Positions 11,701 through 23,394 of a stretch of 64,000 bases of DNA are shown here, piece after piece (within the stretch, counting starts at the first letter, position 1; every line of letters begins with the position of its first letter). Location: positions 366,805,704-366,869,703 of the forward strand of contig CM062297.1 of NCBI GenBank assembly GCA_031216915.1. The letters are read 5' to 3'. This DNA is from Pictodentalium vernedei (taxonomy: Eukaryota; Mollusca; Scaphopoda; Dentaliida; Dentaliidae). The notes beneath the pieces were generated by a model. It was not told the origin of the DNA. It ran no database searches and was given only the letters and a program-made list of their open reading frames with translations. Both the position numbers and the translations under genes were made by a program.

Positions 11701-11742
11701 GAATGTCCGTCCGTCTGTCCATCCGGCGTCCATATCCATTTC

Positions 11743-13226
11743 TTTGGCATTCGATAACTTGAAAAATATTGCTTGGATTGTCAAGTTACTTTATATTTGT
11801 GTTCAGGTTATTGATGTGCCGAGCTGTATAGTTTTTGGTGTAAATCGGATAATTTGATCCTTAGATATTAACCCATTATCCTTCAAATTGAAAATTCCTC
11901 CAATCCCTTTGGCATTCGATAACTTGAAAATTATTGCTTGGATTGTCTAGTTACTTTATATTTATGTTCAGGTTACGGATTTGCCGAGCTCTATAGTTTT
12001 TGGTGTAAATCTGATAATTGGATCCTGAGATATTAACCCTTTATCCTTCAAATTGAAAATCTCTTCAATCCCTTTGGCATTCGATAACTTGAAAAATATT
12101 ACTTGGATTGTCAAGTTACTTTATATTTGTGTTCAGGTTACTGATGTGCCGAGCTGTATAGTTTTTGGTGTAAATCGGATAATTTGATCCTGAGATATTA
12201 ACCCTTTATCCTTCAAATTGAAAATTCCTCCAATCCCTTTGGGATTTGATAACTTGAAAAATATTGCTTGGATTGTCAAGTTACTTTACAATTGTGTTAG
12301 GTTACTGATGTGCTGAGCTGTATAGTTTTTGGTGTTAATCTGATAATTTGATCCCAAGATATTAACCCTTTATCCTTCAAATTGAAAATTCCTCCAATCC
12401 CTTTGGCATTCGATAACTTGAAAAATATTGCTTGGATTGTCAAATTACTTTATATTTTTGTTCAGGTTACTGATGTGCCGAGCTGTATAGTTTTTGGTGT
12501 AAATCTGATAATTTAATCCTGAGATATTAACCCTTTATCCTTCAAATTGAAAATTCCTCCAATCCCTTTGGCATTTGATAACTTGAAAAATATTGCTTCG
12601 ATTGTCAAGTTACTTTATATTTGTGTTCAGGTTACTGATGTTCCGAGCTGTATAGTTTTTAGTGTTAATCTGTTATTTTAATCCTTAGATATTAACCCTT
12701 TATCCTTCAAATTGAAAATTCCTCCAATCCCTTTGGCATTTGATAACTTGAAAAATATTGCTTGGATTGTCAAGTTACTTTACAATTGTGTTCAGGTTAC
12801 TGATGTGCTGAGCTGTATAATTTTTGGTGTTAATCTGATAATTTGATCCCAAGATATTAACCCTTTAACCTTCAAATTGAAAATTCCTCCAATCCCTTTG
12901 GCATTCGATAACTTGAAAAATATTGATTGGATTGTCAAGTTACTTTATATTTTTGTTCAGGTTACTGATGTGCTGAGCTGTATAGTTTTTGGTGTAAATC
13001 TGATAATTTAATCCTGAGATATTAACCCTTTATCCTTCAAATTGAAAATTCCTCCAATCCCTTTGGCATGAGATAACTCAAAAAATATCAATCCGATTGT
13101 CATGTTACTTTATATATTTATTCAGGTTACTGGTGTGCTGTGCTGTATAGTTTTTTATGTAAATCTGATAATTTGATCCGGATATATTAACCCTTTATCC
13201 GTCAAATTAGACACTCCTCCAATCCA
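11743..13226 (+). repeat. Tandem array of nine units, period 165 bp
   Basis: Starts of TTTGGCATTCGATAACTTGA variants lie at 11743, 11908, 12073, 12238, 12402, 12567, 12732, 12897 and 13062, so spacing is 164-165 bp throughout. Each unit contains GAGCTGTATAGTTTTTGGTG and ends CCTCCAATCC. Units are roughly 90% alike except the last, which is more diverged. Confidence 0.92.
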
Positions 13227-14985
13227 TTTCTATATGTACCCATACCTTGTATGGTGTACATAATGTCGGCATCCGTGGTAGCCCTCCGTCATACAGCTTT
13301 CTACTAGTTGCGCGTATGGGTACACATCTGACGATTTCATCGACCTATTTTTTTATCATTCAAGATATTGATCATTGGTTAGTCGATTAATCAGTTAACC
13401 ATATTAAATCTAATTAATTTCTATAAACATGATTACTATAATAGCCTTTGATGTGGTGGTTCAACAATCTAACAATCTATGTATTTGAAGATAAATAAGC
13501 ATAATTCATGTGATTAAGACACATGTTGGAAATGGATCCCACAAAAATATATTTGTGAAACCCTGACTCACTGTGGGAGCCTGAATTATAATTTAGTTCA
13601 AAATGAGGAATTTGCTTTAAAAGACTTTTTCAGATCCAGTAGTCGGACTGTTTTGATGTTTGGTGTGCAGCATCCTTACAGGGGGAGGGGTGGGGGGGGG
13701 GGGAGATTCAAATTTGTTTACGCCAAGTCCCTGGGTTCATATTTGGGCTCACTGTGGGAGCGTGAATTATAACTTAGTTCAAAATGAGGAATATTCTTCA
13801 AAAGTATTCTTCACATTCAGCAGTCAGAATATTTTGATATATACAGTATCCTTAGGGAGGTGAGATATAAGTTTGTTAAAGCCAAGTCCCAGGGTTCATA
13901 TTTGGACTTCCTGTAGGAGCCCGAATTGTACCAAAATTTCTATTTTCCAAATTGAGAGGCTGATTTGAAGCAAATTTGATATGATGGGCTTATTGGGTTG
14001 TACAGGTAAGTACCTAATTTATGCCAAAACATTTTCCGGTTGCCCTTGTGGGAACTGCAGGATCTAAATATAGAAAAAATTTAAAACGTCCATGTCTTCA
14101 AAACTACATGGCACTGAGAATTTTTATTTTGTGTGAAGCTTCCTTGCGAACAGCCGAAAAGAATGGTAAAAAAAAATTGCCATCAGTTTTATCATAGGGA
14201 AGTTTTCCAGGACTTATGCGGAGTCATCATTTTAGTAATGGGAAAAACATTAAAGAATCTTCTTCTCCCATACCACTGCTCCAAAGGCTTTCATATTTTG
14301 CATATAACATCTTTGGAAGATTTATTCGCATGTTTGTTGAAATCAAATCCCTGGGTCCATATTTGGACTCTCTATGATTAGATTAGTGCAATATGAGGAA
14401 TATTTTTTAAAAATCTTCTTTTGATCCACTCTTCAGAATATTTTGATATTTGGGATGCTGCATCCTTAGAGGGGAGAGGTTCAAGTTTGTTCGAGCCAAG
14501 TCCCCAGGTTCATATTTGGGCTCCCTGTGGGAGTCCAAATTACAACTTAGTTCAATAAGAGGAATATTCTTTAAAATCCAGTAGTCAGAATCTTTTGATA
14601 TTGGTATATAGTAGCATCCGTAGGGATGTGAGATTCAAATTTATTCAAGCCAAGTTCTTGGGTTCACATTTGGGCTCTCTGTGGGAGCCTGAATTATAAC
14701 TTAGTTCAGTATGAGGAATATTCTTTAAAAATCCTTTTTTTTTTAGATCCACCAGTCAGAATCTTTTGATATTTTGTATATGCTTTTCTTATGAGGGGCA
14801 GATGCAATTAAATGTTCAAATAAATTCCCTGGGTTGATATTTAGGCTACCATGTCAGGTGAATGCCATCAGGCCCTCTGGGGGCTCTTGTTTGTTTTTTG
14901 TTTGACAACATTGCCCTGGCTCTTCTATCTATATTTTTCATTTTAAGTTAGTCTTTTATGTAGGCTTCCCAAATTTGTTACTGCA

Positions 14986-15194
14986 TGTCTGTCTGTCCTT
15001 CAGATGAAATGTTTTTTTGCTTTTCATTTGCCCTCCCCCCCCCCCCCCCCCCACACACACACAAATCTGGGCTGGCAAGTATTGAGTATTTTATCAAAAA
15101 AGTGGTACTCGAGTACTACCAGTACGGAGTACTTTGGACCCAGCCTATCACAAATATATTAAACATCAAAGAGTATATTATATACTTGAAACAA
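14986..15194. other. C-run and CA-run, no gene
   Basis: A C homopolymer of about 17 bases at roughly 15,036-15,052 runs into a short CA repeat. The open frames across it only reflect the low-complexity tract. Confidence 0.6.
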
Positions 15195-15450
15195 ATACAG
15201 TACAGTGGCTGTGTACTGCTCACTTTCCATGGATGTGCAATATTTCCACGGATACAATAATATTTGATGCCAAACACTAACTATAGGTATAATCACCATA
15301 AATTTAATAAACAATGAAGCACCAGGTACAACCCCGTGCTTCAATTAAAATTTTATAGATGATGATTTTTATTGACTGGTAAACGCACGAGTGGACATTA
15401 CTGTCCACACGTGTATTACAACCCGTCCACAGCGACTGTACTGCAACTTG
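15195..15450. repeat. Dispersed palindromic repeat, copy 2 of 3
   Basis: Same layout as 6838-7080 and 27,525-27,790: CACTTTCCATGGATGTGC, AATATTTCCACGGATAC, a core around AATGAAGCAC...GTGCTTCAATT, then GATGATGATTTTTATT and a second inverted pair GTGGACATTACTGTCCAC. Confidence 0.7.
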
Positions 15451-15665
15451 TCCTCTTTGTGAACATATTTTCTACAATTTCACTCCCTTTGACAGAATGC
15501 ATGCAGGCCCGTCGGAACCGGGGGGGGTGCTGGGGGGGAGGGGGGGGCTGCAGCCCCCCCCCCCCAATAATTTGCTCATATTTCATCGTTAGTTTATCCA
15601 TGATGGGAGCAACCGATGTAATCTGAATAAAACTGGACATTACATTATTGAACTCAGATTAGAAC

Positions 15666-16399
15666 AGTGGCGTAGGAACCGGTTGGGGGGGGGGGGGGGT
15701 TTAAGAGAGATATTTCCCCCACCCCCACAAATTTGTCAAAAGTAGGCTTTACTGGGCTGGGTTGGTGGTTTCTCCACACGGGATGCCCACTGGTTACCAT
15801 ATTCCGACATCACTGTTAATGATTAATGGATTGAGTGGGTTCCATGTGGGCTTTCTTCCACCAATAAAACTGACAGTCGTGTTTTCGCCTAATTGTGGAA
15901 AGCGATGTTAAACCCCAACCAACCACAGGGTAATTCATTGCATGTTCACTATTCCTGTCATTCTGCTCGGAAATCACACTGAATTGATCAGTTGATCAGA
16001 GAGCTGACGTATTTCCTTATTGACGATGTATTTGCTCAGAATCACTCAGAATGCATATTTGTACATCTTCAATTAAAACAATTTCCCAGGGGAAGCCCCC
16101 CGGACACCCACCAACGAGACGGGGAGCTACCCCCTCTCGTGTTCACCCCCACTCGCCTTTTCGCGGTTCGGATGACGCTTCACGTCATAGGAATATACGA
16201 TTTATTTGCTCAGAATCAACCAGAATGCATGTTTTTACATCTTAAATTCGAAAATTTTCCCGGACCCCCCACCAACGAGACGGAGGATATCCCCTCTCGT
16301 GTTCACCCCCACTCGCCGCTCGGATGACGCGTCGCGTCATGGGAATATAGGTCCTACCCATCCCCCCCCCCAATAAAATTAGCTTACTACGCCCCTAGA
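15666..16399. mobile_element. hAT-like non-autonomous element
   Basis: The left end CAGTGGCGTAGGAACCGG and the right end, inverted, CTAGGGGCGTAGTA are typical of hAT-type inverted repeats. Long G and C runs lie just inside the ends, pairing with each other. The interior contains a two-copy tandem segment (16,022-16,350). No transposase is present. Confidence 0.6.
16022..16350 (+). repeat. Tandem duplication, unit ~170 bp
   Basis: Two copies of a unit with TTTGCTCAGAATCA, CACCAACGAGACGG, CTCTCGTGTTCACCCCCACTC and GGATGACGC. The 111-aa frame covering both copies encodes the duplicated sequence in shifted form and is not a gene. Confidence 0.8.
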
Positions 16400-17210
16400 T
16401 TAGAATTATGAACGTATCACTGTATGTATTCCTTTGGCAGCTCAGAAGACCACGACAACCGTTGGCGTAATGATAAAACTAATGAATCCGCCATAAGGCC
16501 TGACTGTTTTTTAGCATGACGGAATACGGCCACGGCCTGCAGGTGAGCCCGGTGTGAGAACCGTCCCCAAATGTTATGGGGTTCTATTGGGATTTTTAAA
16601 ACATTTTGTTAAAAAAAACCAACTTTTGCCGTTTAAAAAAATCAAGAGGTTTTTGCTTCAAAAGCTACCAGAATGCTTCCTTTGATTGCCCTTTTCAAAA
16701 AATTTTCTGGGGGAGTAACCCCCCCCCCCCCCCCCTCAAAAAACTCGTGCCTTCAGCACTCGCGCCAGATGCCTTCGGCATCTGGATACCCCATACCCAT
16801 TTAGTATCAGCCAGTTCACCCAAATTAGCAATATCAGCCCCCCCCCCCCCCCCCCCCCAATATAAATTTCGTTCCGAGTGGCCTGGCATGCCTGTGGGGA
16901 TTCAAACCAAAATAGTGAAAGTGCACTTGTGGATATTTGCAGCACAAGCACAGCACTAATGAATCAATATTTGGTGATTTTTGGAATTTTAACAGTGTCA
17001 TGAGACACCACAGTAGCAGGTACTGATCATTCTGTTGGAAAAATTCACTGTTTTATGACTTGAGGCGCCTTAACTGAGAAAACTTAGGCTTTTTCTTACA
17101 AAGATTGCAAAATATCAAACACAATGTGAAATGTGTTCAGAAGAAAGAATGTGATTAAAAAATAATGGGAAATTCATGTCACCATCAATTTATTAAAAAA
17201 TTAATATAGT
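16400..17210. other. No gene; G/C runs and a GATGCCTTCGGCATC hairpin
   Basis: Contains C homopolymers at about 16,720-16,735 and 16,839-16,858. Between them a short palindrome, GATGCCTTCGGCATC, resembles CAGACGCCTTCGGCGTCTG at 27,011-27,029. Together they may be remnants of another small repeat family. No coding region is supported. Confidence 0.5.
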
Positions 17211-19330
17211 TTTTTAGCTCACCTGAGCGAAGCTCAGTGGGAGCTTTACTGATCACATTCTGTCCGCCGTCCGTCCGGTGTTAACTTTACATTATTCAAA
17301 TGTTGGGTAAATGTTTATTACCTAATGCCAATTCAGATTTGTTCAAATGAAGTTGCCCCCTTCTCCTTTGTGGTGCCATGCCCCCAAGGGGCACCAAAAT
17401 CTTCTTCTCATCAACCAGTAGTAGCAGAGACTTGATATATGGTATGCAGCTTCCTTTTAAGGTGGAGACTTGGATTTCTTTAAGAGAAGTTTGATGGGCT
17501 AAATTTGGCGTTGTTATGGGAGGGACAAAATTGTTGGCCCGCCAAAAATTTCTATTTTCCGAACCGAGATGCTGGTTTGAATCAAATTTTATGTGAGGGC
17601 TTATTGGGTCATAAGTACCTAATTTATGCCGAATTTTCTTTTTCTGTAGCCCCATGGGAACCGCAGGAGCTAAAAATAGAAAAAAAGTAAAACGCCATAT
17701 CTCCAAAACTGCACGGCACTGAGAATTTTTATTTGGTGTGAAGCTTCCTTAGGACCAACAGAAAGGATTGGTCCAAAAAAATTGCTATCGGTTTTATCAT
17801 AGGGTACAGTTTCGGGACTTTGAAAACACTTTTTAACACTGTAGGCAATGGGAAAAACATTAAAAAATCTTCTTCTCTAGATTCAGCAGGCAGAATCTTT
17901 TGATATTTGGTATGCAACATTGTAGGGTGGATCTGATTCGAGTTTGTTCAAATCTGCCCCCTGGGTTTATATTTGGGCTCAGTATAGGAGCCCGAATTCA
18001 AACTTAGTGCATTTCAGGCAAATTTCTTAAAAAAAATCTTCTTCACCAGATTCAGCTGGCAGAATCTTTTGATATTTGGTATGCAACATTGTAGGGTGGA
18101 TCTGATTCAAATTTGTTCAAATCGGCCCACCTGGATTCATATTTGGGCTCACTATAGAAGCATTTCAGGCAAATTTCTTTAAAAATCTTCTTCTCCAGAT
18201 CCAGCAGGCAGAATCTTTTGATATTTGATATGCAACATTGTGGGGTGGATCTGATTCAAGTTTGTTCAAATCGGCCCACTGGGTTCATATTTGGGCTCAG
18301 TATAGGAGCCCAAATTTGAACTTAGTGCATTTCAGGCAAATGTCTTTGAAAATCTTCTTTTCAAGATCCAGCAGCAGAATCTTTTGATATTGGGTATGCA
18401 GCATGCTTAGGGGGGGTGAGATTCAAGTTGTTCAAGCCAAGTCCCCAGGTTCATATTTGGGCTCACTGTGGTAACCCGAATTATAACTTAGTTCAAAATG
18501 AGGAATTTTCTTTAAAAATCTTCTTCAGATCCAGCAGCCGGAATGTTTCGATATTTGGTATGCAGCATCCTTAGGGGGGTGAGATTCAAGTTTGTTCAAG
18601 CCATGTCCCTAGGTCCATATTTGGGCTCACTGTGGGAGCTCGAATGATAACTTAGTTCAAAATGACGAATTTTCTTTAAAAATCTTCTTCAGATCCAACA
18701 GTCAGAATGTTTTGATATTTGGTATGCAGCATCCTTAGGGCTTTAGATTCAAGTTGGTTCAAGTTATGTCCCTAGGTCCATATTTGGGCTCACTGTGGGA
18801 GCTTGAATTGTAACTTAGTTCGAAATGAGGAATTTTCTTAAAAAATCTTCCTCAGATCCAGCAGATGAATGCTTTTGATATTTTTTATGCAGCATCCTTA
18901 GGAGGTCAGATTCAAGTTTGTTCAAGCCATGTCCCTAGGTCCATGTTTGGGCTCACTGTGGGAGCTCAAATTGTAACTTAGTTCAAAATGAGGAATTTTC
19001 TTTAAAAATCTTCTTCTTCAGATTCAGCAGTCAGAATGTTTTGATATTTGGTGTGCGGCATCCTTAAGGGGGCGAGATTCAAGTTTGTTAAAGCCAAGTC
19101 CCTCGGTTCATATATGGGCTCCCTGTGGGAGCCCGAAATATAACTCAGTTCAGTATGAGGAATATTCTTTAAAAATCATTTTTTTTAGGTCCACTTGTCA
19201 GAATCTTTGGATATTTGGTATAAGCTTTTCTTAGGAGGAGTAGATGCAACTTGTTGAAATCAATTCTCTGGGTTGATATTTAGGCTACCATGTCATGTGG
19301 GCACCCTCAGGCTCCCTGGGGCCTCTTGTT
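17211..19330 (+). mobile_element. AGCTCACC-type repeat element, copy 3
   Basis: It opens TTTTTAGCTCACCTGAGCG and closes CATGTCATGTGGGCACCC then GGGGCCTCTTG. It is the most regular copy: a unique-looking 5' third, then nine tandem units. Frames such as the 136-aa one at 17,296-17,706 (minus) lie in the 5' third, whose counterpart in copy 2 (9.6-9.8 kb) does not keep the same frame; I treat it as non-coding. Confidence 0.7.
17870..19260 (+). repeat. Tandem array inside copy 3, period ~165 bp
   Basis: The phrase CAGAATCTTTTGATATTTGG and its variants occur at about 17894, 18063, 18212, 18378, 18542, 18706, 18868, 19035 and 19202, giving spacings of 149-169 bp. Each unit continues with CATCCTTAGGGGGGTGAG, GTTCATATTTGGGCTC and AACTTAGTTCAAAATGAGG. 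The sequence is unrelated to the 11.7-13.2 kb array, yet the period is the same. Confidence 0.88.
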
Positions 19331-20261
19331 TTAAGAAAAACTGCATACAGGGAGGTTTGGGGGGGGGGGGCACATCCAGGGCTATAATTTATCCCATCAC
19401 TAGGTAAAAGAATATTTGACATCAGTTTGTTGAGATGAAATGGCACTTTCTATTGATATTGGTGAATTATATAGCCTCAGCCAGGGCTTATAAGAATCTG
19501 AGAATCGATTCCCATAGAGATCCGTGCAACAAAACCAGTTAGAAACCATGTAGCTTCTCGTAACATTGCAGCTAGGATTCACGTGAAAAGAACTGAGTCA
19601 GTTTAACCCTTTACCTAACACAAAGGCAGCAAATTAACCAATACAACACTAACATGACCTGGCAATAAAATTTGTACAAATATGGCTGTCATTGGAACCA
19701 GCTCTCATCAGCCAGTTCCAGTAACATCCATAATTATTACGCTTGATGAATATTGTTTATTTTTAGCTCACCTGACTGTAAGTCAGGGGGCGCTTAAATG
19801 ATGACTTTCTGTCAGTCGACCATCCTGTCCGGCATGAACTTTACATTATCAACCTCTCCTCATAAACAACTGAGCCGAATTGAACCAAATTTGATATTCG
19901 TGTTTCTTACATATGAATTCCAATTTGTTCAAATAACGTTGCCACACCCACAGGGGGGTCCCAAGCATTTCTCTGATAGCACGCATACACTGTTTTCCAA
20001 AATTGAAAAAAATCTTCTCCAGAACCATGTATAAGAATCTTTTGATACTTGGTATAAAGCATATCTAGGGGTGGGGGAGGGGGGATGGGTTCAAGTTTGT
20101 TCAAATCGAGCCCCTGAGTTAATATTTGGGCTCCCTATGGGCACCCAAATATCAACAGTGCAACATGAGGAAATTTCTTTGAAAACCTTCTTCAGATCCA
20201 CCAGTCAGAATGCTTTCATATTTGGAATGCAACATCTCTAGTGGGGGGAGGGGGGGGGGGG

Positions 20262-20798
20262 CAGGGCTTAAATTTCGACGAGAATCCGAGAATCGATTCG
20301 CACAAAGATTCGCGCAATAAAACCGGCGAGAATCCATGTAGATTCTTGCTGCACCTCTGCTATGATTCGCGTGAAAAAAAGAGTCAATTTAACCCTTTAA
20401 CTAACACAGCGACAACAACTTAACCAATAGAAGGCAAACGTGACCTGAAATATCCTGACACTTTGTCAATAAAATCTTACAAATATGGCTGTCATTGGAA
20501 CCGGCTCATTGAGCCGGTTCCAACGACAGCCATATTTGTAAGATTTTATTGGTAAATATTGCTCATTTAATTATTTTATCATTTATTTATTATTTATTGT
20601 TTAAAAATTATCAAATTTAGTTTTAAAAATTAAAAAGCTGTGTTGGTTAAAAGGTTAACGTATGTTATCAGTACACAATAGTGGTTCAACCATGGTGGCG
20701 TCATGGGATCCTGGGACACTCATAGTAGGTATGGATTCTCGCAACCATTTTCATGAGAATCCAAATGGATTCTCACAAATTTAGATGAAATATAAGGG
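20262..20798. mobile_element. Inner composite: hAT-like MITE with piggyBac-like MITE inside
   Basis: It begins CAGGGCTTAAATTTCGACG and ends near AGATGAAATATAAGGGG; the last bases of the right inverted repeat appear lost. It matches the outer composite at 19,482 on both sides of the piggyBac-like insertion, which sits at the same position in both (after GAGTCA(A/G)TTTAA). Confidence 0.7.
20393..20654. mobile_element. piggyBac-like MITE, complete, 262 bp
   Basis: Flanked by TTAA at 20,389-20,392 and 20,655-20,658. Ends are CCCTTTAACTAACACAGC and, inverted, CCTTTTAACCAACACAGC. The centre (20,469-20,550) is a foldback with arms of about 40 bp around ACCGGCTCATTGAGCCGGT. No protein is encoded. 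Confidence 0.8.
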
Positions 20799-21785
20799 GT
20801 AGATTGAAGTTTGTTTGAATCGGGTCTCTGGCTTAATATTTGGTCTATCTATTGAAGCCCAAAGTTTACCTTAGTGCAGTATGAGGAAATTTCTATAAAA
20901 CTCTATTTTTTCAGATCCACCTGTCAGAATCCTTTCATATTTGGCTTACAACATCTCTGAGGGGGCCAGATTCATGTTTGTTCAAGCCAAATCTATGGGT
21001 TAATATTTGGGCTCATTATGGGAGTGCAAATTAACTCAAAGCAACATGAGAAAATTTCTTTAAAAATCTTTTTCTTCAGACCCACTAGTTTAATGCTTTA
21101 ATATTTGGTGTACAACATCTCTGGGGAGGTCAGATGTAAATTTGTTCCAGTTTGGTTCCTGCCAGACAGAACCCTTTCATATTTGGTATCGCAGGAATGG
21201 GAGGGGTGGGGGGTGCAGATTTGAGTTTGTCCATTTCAGGTCTGTGGCTTAATATTTGGGCAGGGGTGGGTTAGGTTCGAGGTTGTTCATAAATGTTCAA
21301 ACCCATTCCTTAGAGCTTTTCCATAAAATTTGCCTTTCAGGCTGCAGTGACACAACAACCCTTGGAAGTTTGGCAGTACTTGTCTACAGCTGTCAGAATT
21401 GGAAGCAATCAGGAAGACCTATGTTAATAATCATCTGACATGGACACTAGAATTATGAATAATTTCATAACATTATTCCTATGTAGTGTCCATGAACCTT
21501 GACTAACTGAATCTAACCCAAAATACTTCTCTGAACCACCTTGTCAGGTGAGCGATTAAGGCCCCTGAGGGGAGGGGGTGGGGGTGGGGTTAAAATCAGT
21601 AGTTGGTGTTGTAAAAATTAAAAAGCTGTATTGGGTAAAGGGTTAACATGTATTATCAGTATGCAACAGGGGTTCAATCATACTGACCTAATAGGAGCCT
21701 GGCCCATAGCAGGTCTGAATTCTCGGAACTATTTCCACAAGAATGCAAATGGATTCTCCCAAATTTAGAGGAACTATAAGCCCTG

Positions 21786-22880
21786 CACAACCCCAATTTT
21801 GAAACAAAATTGACATATTGTTTCATGGTGGTGGGGCACTATTTATCTTGCTGAATGATTAATTAAAACAGATTTTGTGAAAAGGTTTTGTGTGCTGATG
21901 CAGATTTTAGTTTTATTTTGGGATTTGGGTAGTTTCAAAGAAAGCTGTGAATTCTTATCCCTCCTAACTTATTAGGTAACAGAGTAGAAATTCTGTCGGA
22001 GGCAATAACAGTTTTTAAGCCTATTTGACACAGATTGGACAGTTCTCTTCAAAAGAACAAATTTCCCATGCTTTTTACTAGACAGAAGCCAAAAGTTGAA
22101 TTCTATTGCAGAAATGACTCTTTCATCACATGAAAGATGTAAATGTATCTTTGGTAGGGTTGGGTTTGCTCATAGGTATAACTGTTGTAAATATTTTAAT
22201 TAGATTTACCTGCCTCTAAAAGTTGCGCTCGGAAATTATGTAATTCCCAAAACTAAGCAGTCTTGGGAAAATATATTGTTTCAATAAACATTTGAAGAAG
22301 TCTACTGACATTTTGCATTGCTGTTGAATGTTCCAGATGAACAAAGAGGATGATTTGAGGACTTTTAGAACCTAAAAATTTGTTTGACTGTTGGTGTGTT
22401 TTGTTTGGGAATTCCCTGAGAAATATGAACATGTGACCAGCACTTCCCTTTCTGTTAGTTTTTCTTTTATTTGTTGCATGACCCATGTTTAAAAATCAGA
22501 AAAAGGTTGTCTGAAGGGCTATACTTGACAAAAATATTTGAATGTTAAATTTAAAATGATGCGACCATATTTTTTCTCCTGAACGTTATAATTGTCGTTT
22601 ATGGGAAAATATTTAGTACTGTGAAACGTATTCATGTTTGGCTGAAATTAAACAATTGCAGGAATTCGACTGAATAAACCAAAATGTTTTTGGAGTAATG
22701 GTTGCGGAATGAAATATTTCAATATGTTGGATACTTTGGGGTTCCTTCTTACGCCTTGCGTGTTGTCATATTATTGCATGTAGACCAGTTTCATTTTTGA
22801 AAAGGGGGAGGAGTTTGTAGGCTGTTTTTGGCTTATTATCTAAAAGAATATTTATGCAAACTCTTATCATCGTCTTCCGT
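21786..22880. other. No gene recognised
   Basis: Unique-looking AT-rich sequence. A 77-aa frame on the minus strand (22,253-22,486) has no recognisable domain. This may be intron or intergenic sequence. Confidence 0.45.
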
Positions 22881-22887
22881 GAAATTT

Positions 22888-23051
22888 ACCCGTTTATTGC
22901 GGGTTGACTACATAATACATCCGTGTACTGCGGATCAGTGTGAATTTCGCCCGTGTATTGCGGGTTAGTGGCAGAAATTATCTGCATATCAAAAGTGTAT
23001 AAAGATTTCCTTGTGTCGCGGAAGTAGTGAACCTACCCGTGTATTGCGGGT
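22888..23051 (+). repeat. Spaced short hairpins of the form ACCCGTNNATTGCGGGT
   Basis: Four clear copies at 22888-22904, 22919-22935, 22949-22965 and 23035-23051, plus a degraded one near 23008, each able to fold (ACCCG with CGGGT, or ATCCG with CGGAT). The second copy changes both sides of the stem. Starts are 30-31 bp apart for the first three. The spacers are not alike. Confidence 0.65.
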
Positions 23052-23349
23052 TAATATCAATGATAACCTCAACTTCACTTTAATAAAACAGGAAGGAGTG
23101 TGGTGAAATTCGGCATTCATAAATCTATTATGATGCCGCCAGGTAACTCTGGTCAACTGATCTCGAATGAAGGATATGATTGGACGGTTATCGGATGTCC
23201 AGAGTCACCTGTATAGAAACCAGATATAAAGACGTGCTTTTATTAATTTGATGTTGTTGGAGTTTGTCTTAGTATTGTTATAATGTAAGTATTTATAAGG
23301 CTTTTCCCTCTGGAAAAGACTATTGTTTTTCTACGGATTATTATTATTT

Positions 23350-23359
<10 letters not shown>

Positions 23360-23380
<21 letters not shown>
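23360..23380. repeat. G homopolymer
   Basis: About 21 G residues directly after a T run. Likely prone to length change and to sequencing error. Confidence 0.9.
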
Positions 23381-23394
23381 TTTCCACACATTTT

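Larger units (their letters stand above)
11159..13328. mobile_element. Nested element with 165-bp tandem units
   Basis: The left end reads ATGTATACCCATACATG and the right end, inverted, ATGTGTACCCATACGC, an imperfect terminal inverted repeat. Behind both ends is a shared GGCATCCG(G/T)GGT segment with CCGTCAT. The interior holds a two-copy G-rich block (11,370-11,690) and nine tandem units (11,743-13,226). No transposase is visible, so it is non-autonomous. Class unknown. Confidence 0.6.
9281..14890 (+). mobile_element. AGCTCACC-type repeat element, copy 2, interrupted by nested inserts
   Basis: It opens TTTTTAGCTCACCTGACTTT and closes CATGTCAGGTGAATGCC then GGGGGCTCTTG. Units with CCAGTCAGAATCTTTTGATA and CATATTTGGGCTC occur on both sides of a block of foreign repeats that lies at about 10,260-13,545. 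The insert accounts for most of its extra length compared with copies 1, 3 and 4. Frames of 60-100 aa in it are not conserved between copies. Confidence 0.65.
19759..21571 (+). mobile_element. AGCTCACC-type repeat element, copy 4
   Basis: It opens ATTTTTAGCTCACCTGACTG and ends TTGTCAGGTGAGCGATTAAG then GCCCCTGAGGGG. Units with CCACCAGTCAGAATGC and ATATTTGG are recognisable before and after a second composite insert at 20,262-20,798. Confidence 0.65.
19607..21642. mobile_element. piggyBac-like MITE, split by a later insertion
   Basis: Flanked by TTAA at 19,603-19,606 and 21,643-21,646. Ends are CCCTTTACCTAACAC and, inverted, CCCTTTACCCAATAC. The left part runs to about 19,758 and the right part resumes near 21,595; the material between is the AGCTCACC-type copy 4. 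Confidence 0.7.
19482..21785. mobile_element. Outer composite element: hAT-like MITE carrying a piggyBac-like MITE
   Basis: The left end is CAGGGCTTATAAGAATC and the right end AGGAACTATAAGCCCTG, inverted repeats of hAT style. Within it, at 19,607, a TTAA-flanked piggyBac-like MITE begins. That MITE is split by the AGCTCACC-type copy 4 and resumes before 21,642. A second, shorter copy of the same composite lies inside copy 4, at 20,262. Confidence 0.7.

Noticed and set aside
15992..16327. 111-aa open frame
   Set aside because: It encodes a tandem DNA duplication inside a hAT-like MITE, with no protein features.
17296..17706. 136-aa open frame on the minus strand
   Set aside because: It lies in the AGCTCACC-type element; the equivalent region in copy 2 does not preserve the frame, and no domain is visible.
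22888..23051. CRISPR-like array of short repeats
   Set aside because: Only four to five units, with uneven spacing, in an animal genome; repeats are palindromic but spacers are not of constant size and no cas gene is present.
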